A stretch of 64,000 bases of DNA, taken from positions 1 to 64,000 of the IMG/VR virus record IMGVR_UViG_3300049215_000686; one strand, given 5' to 3'. Made by a program: the position numbers and the translations under genes. The notes below the pieces were generated by a model that saw nothing but the letters and a program-made list of their open reading frames with translations, was not told where the DNA came from and did not search any database. Below, in pieces: positions 9,323 to 17,438 of this stretch (the stretch's first letter is position 1; each line of letters begins with the position of its first letter). This DNA comes from a virus.

Positions 9323-11992
9323 TTAAAACCCCATATTCGAACCGGTGATTCCTGAAGGAAGAGAAATGGGTAACGTTCCGGGAGAAGGAAGACTTGGCGC
9401 AGAAGGGGCTGCCTGAATCGTAAATGGCGACATAATGCCAGCCTTGGATGAGGGCATAGCAGATGCTCCCGCTAAAAACTCCCGAGTCACTCCTCGGATT
9501 TTGGTCACGAGTTCATTTAAAGAGCGATTAATGAGTTCCAGGTTGCTTCCAAGCGTGGTGACGCCACTTGTGATCTGGGCGACATTAATTCCAGCAAGGG
9601 CCTGGGTCTCTTGCGCTCCTGGGAGTCCTGCTCCTGGAATTTGAGTTCCAATTGCCGGTCGTGGTCCAATAAAACTGCCTGCGATCGTTCCCGTCTTTAG
9701 AAGGTCTAAAGAGCGAAAGGCTTCGACATCCGTTTTTGCACCAGCGAGATTCGCCGCTGCCAAACCGGCACCTTGCCCCACAAGACCCAGCATTCTTTGT
9801 TCGGCTTTAAGAACATTTTGCTGAGACTCTCTGGCAAGTTCTTGGGCTCTTTCAGCGGAAATATTCACGCCTTGCCGTCTACCCAACTGCTGGATGGCCT
9901 CTGGAGAGATTGCGCCACCACCAAACTGCTGAATAATCAATTCTTCCTGAAGCCCGGTTTTAATTCCCGATCTTCTCAGCATTTCTTGAGTTGCGTGGGT
10001 CGCAGAGAATCCTGCGGCACCCATAAGTCCAGAGCCCGCTGATGGCGCCTGCAAGAAGCCTCTCATGGCTCTTTGCGAAAATTCCATCTGGGCTTCAGTG
10101 ACTTGCCCGCCTTGTGAAACACCAAAAGTAGCGGCAGCCGTGGCCGCCGAACGTTCCGCCTCAAGCCGCGCAGGCCCAAGAGCCCCGAGCCCCTGAGCGG
10201 CTTGCTGCATCACGGTCAGCATCGAGCGATTCACGGCTGCTTTGTCCACGCCGGCTGCTATCATTTCGGTCACAAGTTCTTTGACCGTTTCAAATCCTTC
10301 TCTCATTCCCTCTCGGGTTTGAGGGGCGCCTCTTGCGAATCCGACAGCCATTTGTGGGGCGCCTTGAACACCAAAGGCTTGAAGATTCAAGATATCGGCA
10401 ACGTTTTGCTGCATTCCCTGAAGTTGAGTTTCACCGTTAAAAATACGGCCCATGCCGCCGATCTGGCGCATGGTTGCCTGGACTTGTTCAGGCATGAGCC
10501 CAATTTGTTGTCCAAACTGTAAAAGCCCCATTCGCTGACCATCTGGTCCAGTTACGGAAGATTGCTCGGCCAATCGAGACTGCGTTAAAAGATCCTCTAA
10601 ATTGCGTTGCATGTCTGGGCTTAAAGTTCCGCCACTTAAAAGAACGGGCAAGGCTTCTCGTTGAGCGTTTTCAAGGTTTCGTCGGGCAAGTTCGGGGTCT
10701 CTTGCTCCTGAAAACAAAAACTCAGAGAGTTCTCGTCCACCAAGTTCTTGGCCGCCTTGAAAAGATTGAAGAGCAAAACTTCGGGTCATTTGCCCCATTT
10801 GAAGGATCTCGAACTGACGCATTCGTTCGGCTTCAGTTCTGCCTTGAACGTTTTGGGCAACATTTGCATCAAACCCAGCCGCTCCTCGAATTCCGGTCGT
10901 TAAAGCCGCAAGTCCAGCGCCTCCAGCGAGCAAAGCGGGGATACCCGTTAGTCCACCCGTTAAAGGAGCCAAAACCAGCCCTAACCCCGCAACGATCTCA
11001 CCCGCGATAATGGCGCCTTCTTCTTTTGTGGCCTGAAGACGCATAGCGTCTTGGCCGCCTAATCGCTGTTGAACGATAGATCCCTCAATGTCTCCTCGCA
11101 TTAATGCTCGGCCTGAGAGATTTGAAAGTTCGGCTCCTGCCGCAGCAGAACGGCGCTCAATACCGGGGAGTTCGCCTAAGAGACTAAGACCTGTTCCAAC
11201 GGCTCCCAGTGCGCCAGAAATGCGCTGCCCCAGACCAGTTGCCGTGCGCTGGCCCATGGCTTCACTTACGGTTCTTAATGCCGTTTGCTGGGCTTCAGCG
11301 GCTTGACCCATTTGCTTTGATTGAGAAAGAAGATCACGCTCAGCCTGGGTCAGATTGACATTAGACTCAGAAACGCCTTCTAATTTTTGAGAAAGTTCAG
11401 CAGCCTTTTGGACCAAAGAACCGAGGTTTTCGCGGATTTGCTCTTGGGCTTCTCTGAGTCTTTCTTTTTGAAGATCCCCAAGTTCAGTGGTTACTCCTGC
11501 TTGCCGGGCGGCGACAATTGCTCTAGCCTCTTGAACGACTGGATTAATATCTCTTAAGTTTTGGGTCTCAGGAACGACAAATCCCCCTCGGATTCTGTCT
11601 AAAGGATTTTGCGATGGACCTTGAGAAGGCAGGGGAGGTTGAGGAGGAATAATCGCGCCTCCACCCATCATTCCGATTTGAGGCTGAGGGAAAGCATTCG
11701 GGGCGATCTCAGGGGCTCCTGCGCGCGAGCCCGTAAGAGGTCTTCCGGTTTCATCCAGCAAGATGCCAGGACCGAAATTGGATCCTCGGTTTTGGCCGGT
11801 CAGTTCGATGGCCCCCTGAAGTCCTGAACGAACGCCAGAAACGATTGTGGCCGCAATTCTTTGCCCTAAACCCTCAAATGCATCCTCGATCGCACGCGCC
11901 ATGGTCGAAGCCATTTGAGAGGCTTGAGACTGGATATTCCCCTGGTCGAGTTGGGCGACAAGATTTAAGGCAATTTGCTGAGCATTTGGCAT
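9323..11992 (-). CDS. Tail tape measure protein
   Basis: The 889-residue protein is rich in Ala, Gln and Gly and mainly helical, with coiled-coil stretches (residues 170-250) and a hydrophobic segment around 320-370 (IVAGLGLVLAPLTGGLTGIP). This composition and the position directly after the two chaperone-like genes identify it as the tape measure, which sets tail length and is ejected with the DNA. No peptidase or transglycosylase motif was found. At about 0.15 nm per residue it would set a tail near 130 nm (rule of thumb, inference). Confidence 0.8.
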   Translation of the reverse strand: MPNAQQIALNLVAQLDQGNIQSQASQMASTMARAIEDAFEGLGQRIAATIVSGVRSGLQGAIELTGQNRGSNFGPGILLDETGRPLTGSRAGAPEIAPNAFPQPQIGMMGGGAIIPPQPPLPSQGPSQNPLDRIRGGFVVPETQNLRDINPVVQEARAIVAARQAGVTTELGDLQKERLREAQEQIRENLGSLVQKAAELSQKLEGVSESNVNLTQAERDLLSQSKQMGQAAEAQQTALRTVSEAMGQRTATGLGQRISGALGAVGTGLSLLGELPGIERRSAAAGAELSNLSGRALMRGDIEGSIVQQRLGGQDAMRLQATKEEGAIIAGEIVAGLGLVLAPLTGGLTGIPALLAGGAGLAALTTGIRGAAGFDANVAQNVQGRTEAERMRQFEILQMGQMTRSFALQSFQGGQELGGRELSEFLFSGARDPELARRNLENAQREALPVLLSGGTLSPDMQRNLEDLLTQSRLAEQSSVTGPDGQRMGLLQFGQQIGLMPEQVQATMRQIGGMGRIFNGETQLQGMQQNVADILNLQAFGVQGAPQMAVGFARGAPQTREGMREGFETVKELVTEMIAAGVDKAAVNRSMLTVMQQAAQGLGALGPARLEAERSAATAAATFGVSQGGQVTEAQMEFSQRAMRGFLQAPSAGSGLMGAAGFSATHATQEMLRRSGIKTGLQEELIIQQFGGGAISPEAIQQLGRRQGVNISAERAQELARESQQNVLKAEQRMLGLVGQGAGLAAANLAGAKTDVEAFRSLDLLKTGTIAGSFIGPRPAIGTQIPGAGLPGAQETQALAGINVAQITSGVTTLGSNLELINRSLNELVTKIRGVTREFLAGASAMPSSKAGIMSPFTIQAAPSAPSLPSPGTLPISLPSGITGSNMGF

Positions 11993-12060
11993 AAAGATAA
12001 ACTTTGATTGATCGCGTCAAATTGGCGACAAAGAGATCCTAGAACTTAGGTCTTTCTCTA

Positions 12061-12480
12061 TTATTCCTCAAATTTGGTGGATATTTCGGGGAGATCAGGA
12101 ATCGATGGCGGATTGGTAGGTTTTTGTTTTTTCTGACGTTTTTTGGTTGGGCGAGTAGGTGAGGACGGTTTGGACGGTTTGGGGATGGATTGATGCGATT
12201 TGATTTGAGCAAGAGCCCATTCTTGATCCTCTTTTTCGCGCCTTTCTTTTTCTTTCTTGGCGGCTGGATCGTTTTCTGGGTTCATATAGAACCACATCAA
12301 ATACTCATAAACCAACTCATCCAAATTATAAGACTCGATCAGGGGATCCTTAAAAGGTCTCGTGTATTTGATACACCACCAAATCTTAAGTTGGCGGAAA
12401 AGGTCTTCTTCGCTTGCGGTCGGATCAATCGATTGATGGGCCTGGGCGATCCGATCGATTTCTTTCCAATTAACTGCCAT
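12061..12480 (-). CDS. Probable second tail assembly chaperone
   Basis: The 139-residue protein has an aromatic N-terminal half (FRQLKIWWCIKYTRPFKDPL, then LDELVYEYLMWFYM) and a very charged, Pro-rich tail. It lies between the first chaperone-like gene and the tape measure, the classic position of the G/T chaperone pair. In many phages the second protein is made by a programmed frameshift. Here it has its own ATG one base after the upstream stop, and the shifted frame is closed by a TAG at 12490-12492, so fusion by frameshifting looks unlikely. Confidence 0.55.
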   Translation of the reverse strand: MAVNWKEIDRIAQAHQSIDPTASEEDLFRQLKIWWCIKYTRPFKDPLIESYNLDELVYEYLMWFYMNPENDPAAKKEKERREKEDQEWALAQIKSHQSIPKPSKPSSPTRPTKKRQKKQKPTNPPSIPDLPEISTKFEE

Positions 12481-12481
12481 T

Positions 12482-12901
12482 TTATTCCGCTACGGCTTCT
12501 TCTTTTTTGGCTCTCTTGGCAGGCATCTTTTCAGCCGTTTTTTCGGCCTGATCCGCCTTTTCTTTCAATCGATCTGACCAAACCTTTTCGGCTTCCATCG
12601 CTTTATTAAAAATTTCATGAACGATATTAGCATCGAAAAGTGCCCAACCATGATTGTTTTCAGTCCACCAGGTCGGAGCCTTTTTGATTCTCAGTTCAAG
12701 TTCAGCCATAATCCGATTAAAGAGTTTAAATTGTTCCGGCAAAGTCCGTGATCCAGCATTGTATCGATCCGTTCGAATGGCCACTTCCATTTGCTCCAGG
12801 TTATTTAAAACACACGCGACCGTGAACGATCCTTCATACCAGTCACCGCTCTTTTCGCCTTTGCTTTTAAAGTGAAAAATGTATTCGTTATTAGGGAGCA
12901 T
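12482..12901 (-). CDS. Probable first tail assembly chaperone
   Basis: The 139-residue protein starts with a beta-rich part (YEGSFTVACVLNNLEQMEVA), continues with DRYNAGSRTLPEQFKLFNRI and TWWTENNHGWALFDANIVHE, and ends in a Lys/Glu/Ala-rich tail. That order and the position before the tape measure match the first chaperone of contractile-tailed phages, which coats the tape measure during tail assembly. It overlaps the zinc-ribbon gene upstream by 11 bases. Confidence 0.55.
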   Translation of the reverse strand: MLPNNEYIFHFKSKGEKSGDWYEGSFTVACVLNNLEQMEVAIRTDRYNAGSRTLPEQFKLFNRIMAELELRIKKAPTWWTENNHGWALFDANIVHEIFNKAMEAEKVWSDRLKEKADQAEKTAEKMPAKRAKKEEAVAE

Positions 12902-13121
12902 TTTCGGTTCCTTTGGGGATGAAAAAGAACTCAGCGATTACGAAATCGCTAAAGATCCTGTTTTTAACTTCTTCGATTTTAAACGGGAGATCGGATTCGG
13001 ATTGAATCCTATTCTTACAAATATCACAGGTTTTGTAGGTGATTGCGGATCGGTGTTTGGAGCAGGGGCAAAATCTCAAAATATCCCCGCATTTTGAGCA
13101 CTCAACCGTTCCGTGGCTCAT
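12891..13121 (-). CDS. Small zinc-ribbon protein
   Basis: The 76-residue protein contains CSKCGDILRFCPC and then CDICKN, enough cysteines for one or two zinc sites. The rest is hydrophobic and charged without a clear domain. It is in the first part of the minus-strand tail operon, overlapping both neighbours, which suggests translational coupling. Function unknown. Confidence 0.5.
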   Translation of the reverse strand: MSHGTVECSKCGDILRFCPCSKHRSAITYKTCDICKNRIQSESDLPFKIEEVKNRIFSDFVIAEFFFIPKGTENAP

Positions 13122-13360
13122 GGTTCCCGAGACTCATCTTTTTGGATTTTCTCGAAAATATAGGTTCCATCTGAGATTTGATCAAATACGGCGTCGGGGG
13201 CTCGGTAAACCCGGTCGTATTTAAGAACTTCGACACAATACCAACCATTTTCCTCAAACGGCAGGAACCCATATGCCCGCGCCATGCTCAAATAATAGCG
13301 AACATTCCGGTGATCAGGACGACACATGCGAACGACCATTTCATCTCCCTTGGTCACCAA
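13118..13360 (-). CDS. Hypothetical protein
   Basis: This 80-residue protein has aromatic residues throughout (YYLSMARAYGFLPFEENGWY) and an acidic end. It overlaps both neighbours by a few bases. I do not recognise a family. Confidence 0.45.
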   Translation of the reverse strand: MVTKGDEMVVRMCRPDHRNVRYYLSMARAYGFLPFEENGWYCVEVLKYDRVYRAPDAVFDQISDGTYIFEKIQKDESREP

Positions 13361-13458
13361 TCGTCGTCGTCATGATCAGTGGGAGTCAGCCAGATAATGC
13401 TCAGCATTATGATACTTCCAAGAACCACCAACAATGCGAATCCGGATTGATCATCCAT
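13354..13458 (-). CDS. Very small single-span membrane protein
   Basis: From ATG 13456-13458 the product has 34 residues: a short N-terminus, one membrane span (FALLVVLGSIIMLSIIWL) and an acidic DHDDDDW end. A purine-rich AAAAAGG lies upstream. It is the first gene of the minus-strand tail operon and overlaps the next one. TATAAT at 13465-13470 is too close to the ATG to be its promoter unless the message is nearly leaderless. Confidence 0.4.
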   Translation of the reverse strand: MDDQSGFALLVVLGSIIMLSIIWLTPTDHDDDDW

Positions 13459-13488
13459 GGAATTATTATACCTTTTTGCTGAAATCCC

Positions 13489-13516
13489 TTGATTGATCGA
13501 AATGGTGTGATAAAAA
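13489..13516 (+). promoter_or_regulatory. Probable sigma70 promoter of the plus-strand small-gene operon
   Basis: TTGATT at 13489-13494, a 16-base spacer, and TAAAAA at 13511-13516 lie in the divergent gap before the gene at 13548, which has a GGGGGA ribosome site. Both boxes match the consensus at four of six positions. Confidence 0.4.
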
Positions 13517-13547
13517 GAGAAAAATACATCTTTGGGGGATCTCATTC

Positions 13548-13775
13548 ATGGAAGCCGACTATAAACTTCTTAAGAATAAACTTGCTTTTATGAGAGAAGA
13601 TGCCGAACAAACCTTGCGCGGAAATTATCCCGACTCAAATTGGCAACAAATAGCGGAAATTCACGCGAATCAGATGATTTGGCTGATCAATACAGCCCTG
13701 AGCCTTTTACCCGACCCTAAACCCAAACTGAAACTGGTCAAACCCAATAAAACTCCGCCTTCGAGCCTTTTATGA
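13548..13775 (+). CDS. Hypothetical small protein, first gene of the plus-strand operon
   Basis: The 75-residue protein is helical (residues 1-55) with a Pro/Lys-rich tail. A strong GGGGGA precedes the ATG and its stop overlaps the next ATG (ATGA). It has no recognisable domain. It probably belongs to the early or accessory set. Confidence 0.55.
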   Translation: MEADYKLLKNKLAFMREDAEQTLRGNYPDSNWQQIAEIHANQMIWLINTALSLLPDPKPKLKLVKPNKTPPSSLL

Positions 13776-13981
13776 GTTATTGGGGATTACTCCTCTGGAT
13801 CGCCGGTCTTCATGTCATCGAGTTCGCCGGAATCTTAATCTACCTAGACTGCAAGTTAGTGAATCCTCTTCATCGAAGAACACTTAAAAACACGAGCGAT
13901 CATTTGATCATGATGCGAACGATTAATCGTTTGATCGATTATGTCGGCAATCCAAAGGCAAAACCGAAGCCGAACAAATGA
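13772..13981 (+). CDS. Small membrane protein
   Basis: The 69-residue protein has one N-terminal membrane span (WGLLLWIAGLHVIEFAGILI) and a basic cytoplasmic tail ending KAKPKPNK. It is translationally coupled to the gene before it. A holin-like or host-membrane role is possible but not shown. Confidence 0.5.
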   Translation: MSYWGLLLWIAGLHVIEFAGILIYLDCKLVNPLHRRTLKNTSDHLIMMRTINRLIDYVGNPKAKPKPNK

Positions 13982-14062
13982 GTGCCGCGAATTGGAGTTG
14001 GGTCAGGCCGATAATCATTTGTTCTACGATCCGGGCTTCTCAAAATAAGGTCAAGCCGCGAA

Positions 14063-14091
14063 TTGACAAATCCTCCAACGGCTCTTACAGT
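14063..14091 (+). promoter_or_regulatory. Sigma70-type promoter
   Basis: A perfect TTGACA (14063-14068) is followed by a 17-base spacer and TACAGT (14086-14091, four of six). It lies 37 bases upstream of the start codon at 14128, which has GGGGGAGAG in front. This is one of the best promoters in the window. Confidence 0.65.
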
Positions 14092-14127
14092 TTTTAGAAT
14101 CGAAAACGATTTTTCTGGGGGAGAGTG

Positions 14128-14331
14128 ATGATTTGCGAAAGTTGCGGAAAGCCGCTTCGAGACGGCATCCTTTTAAGGCCGATTCCTTGTCTTTGTGAAA
14201 CCGAAGAATCCGAAGAAAAACCAGAAGGAAAATTCCGGAAACTCGCCCAGATCTTTTTGGGGATGGCAATCGGATATTTGGCAATGGGCGCAGTACATCA
14301 TTTATATCAGACAATTTGGGGGAGCATATGA
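14128..14331 (+). CDS. Zinc-binding membrane-anchored small protein
   Basis: The 67-residue protein begins with CESCGKPL and later CLCE, a likely zinc knuckle, and ends in a membrane span (IFLGMAIGYLAMGAVHHLY). I choose ATG 14128 over GTG 14125 because of the spacing from GGGGGAGAG. Its end overlaps the next gene. Function unknown. Confidence 0.5.
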   Translation: MICESCGKPLRDGILLRPIPCLCETEESEEKPEGKFRKLAQIFLGMAIGYLAMGAVHHLYQTIWGSI

Positions 14332-14741
14332 GCGGATTGGTGATTAGCCGAAGATCTTGGCATTATCGTTGGATTTCTTTTTGGGGTTACGGCACTCCCC
14401 GAAGTCTGTGCGAATATTTCTGGACCTTTATGGCCGCTTGCTTTTTTGGAATTATCTCGACTTTGCTTGTTTCTGTCGTCATTTTTTCTATTCCTGTTGA
14501 ACTTTGGTCCTGGCTACATAACGGGAGTTCAAAAGCAAAAGAAATGTTTTTGTTAGAAACAGGTGTTTTGGGAATCCTAGTTGGCTTCGGTCTTATTGCT
14601 ATTTTATGGAATCAATTGAGAGAATGGTTAAATCAATTAAAACATCAGCCCCCATCAAAAAGTTTAAGCGCGATTCAGGTCGTTGTAAAATCAGCAGCAG
14701 CATTCAAAGAAAAAATCTGCCCCCTAATCCGATACGAGTGA
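14328..14741 (+). CDS. Membrane protein with two spans
   Basis: The 137-residue protein has two hydrophobic spans (ACFFGIISTLLVSVVIFSIP and then VLGILVGFGLIAILW) and a basic tail. The ATG at 14328 sits 4 bases after GGGGGAG and overlaps the previous stop, so it is preferred to the in-frame TTG at 14316. It is part of the run of small membrane proteins at 13.5-15.2 kb. Confidence 0.55.
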   Translation: MSGLVISRRSWHYRWISFWGYGTPRSLCEYFWTFMAACFFGIISTLLVSVVIFSIPVELWSWLHNGSSKAKEMFLLETGVLGILVGFGLIAILWNQLREWLNQLKHQPPSKSLSAIQVVVKSAAAFKEKICPLIRYE

Positions 14742-14753
14742 ACAGTCTCGTCA

Positions 14754-14984
14754 ATGAAAAAAGCCCAAGTCACCTTCGATTTGATGGTTCTAACGAGACT
14801 TCTCACCGAGGATTCAGCGTTTCGAGTGGTTCGGAGGATCCCTCCCAATGCCGTAATCGAGGGGTTCAACGTTATTGGCCAGACCATTATGTTCCAAATT
14901 TCGTATGATTCTTTTGAGGACGATTCACAACCCGAAGAATACGAAATCGTATTGAATGAATATCGCAGTGGATCAGGATCTTGA
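14754..14984 (+). CDS. Hypothetical protein
   Basis: A 76-residue soluble protein with mixed alpha/beta character (FRVVRRIPPNAVIEGFNVIG) and an acidic C-terminal half. Its stop overlaps the next ATG. No family recognised. Confidence 0.45.
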   Translation: MKKAQVTFDLMVLTRLLTEDSAFRVVRRIPPNAVIEGFNVIGQTIMFQISYDSFEDDSQPEEYEIVLNEYRSGSGS

Positions 14985-15178
14985 TGGGGATACATGGTGA
15001 AATAGCAGAAGAAATGACCGAAGAATCCTATAAAGAAGGATTTTTTCATGGCATGTTTTGGTTTGTCACGGTTCCTGTTTTGGGCTCTCTTGTCATGATC
15101 GAAAAAATAAACACATTCTTCTTGCGAAAAAAATGGAAAAAAGAAAAACAAGAAAGAAAAAGATCTCACTCAGGCTGA
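14984..15178 (+). CDS. Small membrane protein with a highly basic tail
   Basis: The 64-residue protein has an acidic N-terminus, one span (GMFWFVTVPVLGSLVMI) and a strongly basic tail of Lys and Arg. Acidic-span-basic order resembles some phage holins or membrane anchors, but no lysis gene is adjacent. ATG 14984 overlaps the previous stop (TGATG); the earlier in-frame TTG is unlikely. Confidence 0.45.
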   Translation: MGIHGEIAEEMTEESYKEGFFHGMFWFVTVPVLGSLVMIEKINTFFLRKKWKKEKQERKRSHSG

Positions 15179-15179
15179 A

Positions 15180-15287
15180 ATGGCGAAACGCGTTAAACTT
15201 CGCCCCAAAAACTTCAAATCACTTTCCGCACAAGAACAATGGGCCATCGATAAAAAACTAGGGATCTTGGACTGGGATGGCAAATAA
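15180..15287 (+). CDS. 35-residue phage micro-protein
   Basis: The short frame contains LSAQEQWAIDKKLGILDWDG, which reads like real protein and resembles small phage ORFs with an EQWxIDKKLGILDWD motif (from memory). It stops at 15285-15287, just before a strong promoter. The frame is open a little further upstream but has no other usual start codon, so ATG 15180 is chosen. The ribosome site is weak. Confidence 0.4.
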   Translation: MAKRVKLRPKNFKSLSAQEQWAIDKKLGILDWDGK

Positions 15288-15295
15288 GAATTGCG

Positions 15296-15324
15296 TTGAC
15301 AATCAACGTCAAATGATCTAAATT
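15296..15324 (+). promoter_or_regulatory. Strong sigma70-type promoter
   Basis: A perfect TTGACA (15296-15301), a 17-base spacer and TAAATT (15319-15324, four of six) precede a structured leader and the gene at 15476. Transcription would start near 15331. Confidence 0.65.
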
Positions 15325-15460
15325 GCGGCTCAGGTCAGGGATCGCCCGCGAGCCGCGCCTCAAATGAGGTATCGTAAAGATCCCGCGAAAGACTGATTCA
15401 TGAATTAACCAATCAGCCTTAACGTTTCGGCAAAGCGGCTACCGAAGAAAAGTTAAGGCA
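15325..15460 (+). ncRNA. Structured RNA leader (or small RNA)
   Basis: Between the promoter and the ribosome site there are several perfect stems: GCGGCT 15325-15330 with AGCCGC 15351-15356; GGGATC 15338-15343 with GATCCC 15379-15384; CCTC/GAGG around an AAAT loop at 15358-15369; CTGATT 15393-15398 with AATCAG 15411-15416; and CCTTAAC 15417-15423 with GTTAAGG 15452-15458, which encloses TTCGG/CCGAA. The first two stems overlap and would compete. The last hairpin ends 17 bases before the start codon at 15476, next to GAAAGG. This looks like a regulatory leader or sRNA; no known class was recognised. Confidence 0.45.
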
Positions 15461-15475
15461 TGAAAGGTAAATCCA

Positions 15476-16183
15476 ATGTCCCCCGATAAAGAACTCGCCC
15501 GCCAAATCCAAGAACGTCTAAAGAACTTAGGCCACGAAATCCCGCTCGGCCACTGCTATGAAATCCTGGCCCAACTCCAAGGATTTTCTTCCTGGAACGA
15601 AGCCAAACCCAAAGCCTCAGAGTTTAATCAACCCGATCCCCAATTCACCCCAAGTCTCAACAAAGAAGGCGAATACCAAGTTCGCTACCACACTTCAAAC
15701 GGAACGCCGCGTCAGTTCAAAGAAGAAACCACCGTTACGTTTAACGTCAATATCACCGGATCAGGCCACACTCTAGCCGAAGCGGCCCAAGAAGCCGCCC
15801 GCAATTTCCTGGAAGAAGTGGAAGGTTACGGCGATGATTGCCGAACGCTAGAACACAATATCTACGATATCCAAGACCCCATCGAACACGTCCCGCTTGT
15901 AAAACAATATGAAACTGGGATCAAAAAACTCCTCAAGGAAGCAGAATTTCTTTCGAAAATCTCAGGAGGAACGGTCAGTAGCGCGCAACTAAGAAATGCT
16001 TTGATCGGGCGAAAAATGATTAAGAAGGAACTCCCCGAAGGAAAAGAAAAAGAAGCGCTCCTAGAACAGGTCGAAACCCTCATTTCACTTTGGAGATCTT
16101 CGCTCAAAAGACATAACGCACAACCCGAGAAATTCGGGGAGTACGACGTTGAAACCGGGAATCCATTAAACGCTCAAAGATAA
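15476..16183 (+). CDS. Hypothetical protein with glyoxalase-related N-terminal motif
   Basis: The 235-residue protein starts with a short helical module, LARQIQERLKNLGHEIPLGH followed by CYEILAQLQGFSSWNEAK. It resembles the small domain found in glyoxalase-related and antitoxin-like proteins (LAK-x-L-R..L..G...SHS.ALELLA...G.xxWN). The middle is beta-rich and the C-terminal half helical. It has its own promoter and structured leader and a terminator behind it, so it is a single-gene transcription unit. Function unknown. Confidence 0.55.
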   Translation: MSPDKELARQIQERLKNLGHEIPLGHCYEILAQLQGFSSWNEAKPKASEFNQPDPQFTPSLNKEGEYQVRYHTSNGTPRQFKEETTVTFNVNITGSGHTLAEAAQEAARNFLEEVEGYGDDCRTLEHNIYDIQDPIEHVPLVKQYETGIKKLLKEAEFLSKISGGTVSSAQLRNALIGRKMIKKELPEGKEKEALLEQVETLISLWRSSLKRHNAQPEKFGEYDVETGNPLNAQR

Positions 16184-16226
16184 AAACTCAAGGATCTCAG
16201 GGAAGAGATCTTCAGTTTAATTTTCT
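16184..16226. terminator. Rho-independent, probably bidirectional terminator
   Basis: AAACT 16184-16188 pairs with AGTTT 16214-16218, and AAG(G)ATCTC with GAGATCTT inside it, around a 6-base loop. The stem is followed by TTTAATTTTCT on the plus strand. It lies between the convergent genes 15476-16183 and 16271-17047. Confidence 0.65.
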
Positions 16227-16270
16227 GCCCAAAACGGTACTTAAAGTTCTCAAATTGGCGCGGCAATAAA

Positions 16271-17047
16271 CTAGGCAAAGTCCAAAGAGGATTCATCGGG
16301 AGTTTCTTCCAAAGGATCCTTAAGTCCGAAGATCTCTCGCTCCAAAGGCTGGAATTCGACCATCTTGCGGGCCATGTCCATGGTGACCGCGCACTTCAAA
16401 CAATTACACTCTTTGCAGCAAGGCACGCAATTGTCCCAAAGATAATCTTTTGAATTATCAATTCGGTCAATACCGTTGTAGCGGTAATAAGATTTTTTAT
16501 CCGGAGTCCACCTTATGGTTGAGGGAGGACGATTGCAAAAATAGCAATTTCGACTGGTTAGATCCATGAATTCTTCTGTACTTAATCCGAATGAATAACC
16601 TCTTTTGGGCGCACTCTTACGGTAATCGGAATAAAGAAGATTAAAAGCCGGATTGAGTCCATTTTGGGTTTTATGCATTTTGCAGCCGCATGACTTAATC
16701 AGGGGACCGTTTTGACCAAAAAGGCGGGTAAATTTTATTTCTTTCTTTTCCCCGCAATCACACAAACAAAGCCACTTGCCGGGAGTAGAACCATAATCAA
16801 TAACTACGAGATGACCGAATGTCATCCCGATTAGATTTTTGCCGTTACGACAGCCACAAGACCTAGGACTACCAGATCGGAGATCCTTTAAAGCAACATT
16901 GTCAGAGGTCCTCCCACAATCGCATAGACACTTGACCCTTCTATAACTCTTCTGATCGCGCGGCAAAATCGCCGTAATGACAAGGTGCCCAAAACGCTGC
17001 CCGATCAGGTTTTCATCTTTTTGACCGCCATCTTCCGTGAGGCTCAT
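16271..17047 (-). CDS. HNH homing-type endonuclease with two zinc/DNA-binding repeats
   Basis: The 258-residue protein has two N-terminal repeats, each with the pattern NLIG-x-x-FGHL followed by CLCDCG and SCGC (residues 13-68 and 70-123), which resemble the AP2-like or zinc repeats of phage HNH enzymes. The C-terminal nuclease part has CYFCNRPP, then GIDRIDNSKDYLWDNCVPCC, a Cys-rich HNH variant in which Asp-Arg-Ile-Asp-Asn replaces the usual His pair. Such enzymes are selfish nicking or cutting elements. It faces the preceding gene across a terminator and is probably free-standing. Confidence 0.8.
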   Translation of the reverse strand: MSLTEDGGQKDENLIGQRFGHLVITAILPRDQKSYRRVKCLCDCGRTSDNVALKDLRSGSPRSCGCRNGKNLIGMTFGHLVVIDYGSTPGKWLCLCDCGEKKEIKFTRLFGQNGPLIKSCGCKMHKTQNGLNPAFNLLYSDYRKSAPKRGYSFGLSTEEFMDLTSRNCYFCNRPPSTIRWTPDKKSYYRYNGIDRIDNSKDYLWDNCVPCCKECNCLKCAVTMDMARKMVEFQPLEREIFGLKDPLEETPDESSLDFA

Positions 17048-17142
17048 GTCCTTAAAATACCGTTTTGCTAAAAATCGCCAGAATCCTAACAGGAAGAAGA
17101 TAGGGAATCGACGAAAGTCCGGAAATAAGTAATTCTGGGATT

Positions 17143-17388
17143 ATGGAATCGAGTGAGCGGGCAGATCCACGGTTTTGGCCGGGATGGGAACCCAAAGTCG
17201 GGGATTTTGTGGTGGGTTCAATTTCCATCCATTTTTTTGGAATACTTCAAATCGTGACGTTTACGGACCATGAACTCATCTGTATAAGATTTCATGACAA
17301 TGAGCGTGTTCGTTGTCGGGAACGAGACTGTCGGCTGGCAACCCCAGAAGAAATCGCAAGCGCCGTGGCAGAAAAAATCCGTCGGTAA
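17143..17388 (+). CDS. Hypothetical protein
   Basis: The 81-residue protein contains KVGDFVVGSISIHFFGILQI, a beta-barrel-like start, and a charged end rich in Arg. It overlaps or abuts the next plus-strand gene. No ribosome site is obvious and no family is recognised. Confidence 0.45.
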   Translation: MESSERADPRFWPGWEPKVGDFVVGSISIHFFGILQIVTFTDHELICIRFHDNERVRCRERDCRLATPEEIASAVAEKIRR

Positions 17389-17438
17389 GCGCACTTAAAG
17401 GTCGCTTACGAAAAACGAAAAAACTCGCCCAAAGCATG

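Noticed and set aside
12482-12520. Programmed frameshift between the two tail chaperone genes
   Set aside because: The needed frame is closed by TAG at 12490-12492 and the second gene has its own ATG, so the A6 run is probably chance.
13465-13470. Perfect TATAAT on the minus strand taken as a late promoter
   Set aside because: It lies only 6 bases from the start codon and has no -35 box at a fitting distance; only a leaderless message would make it usable.
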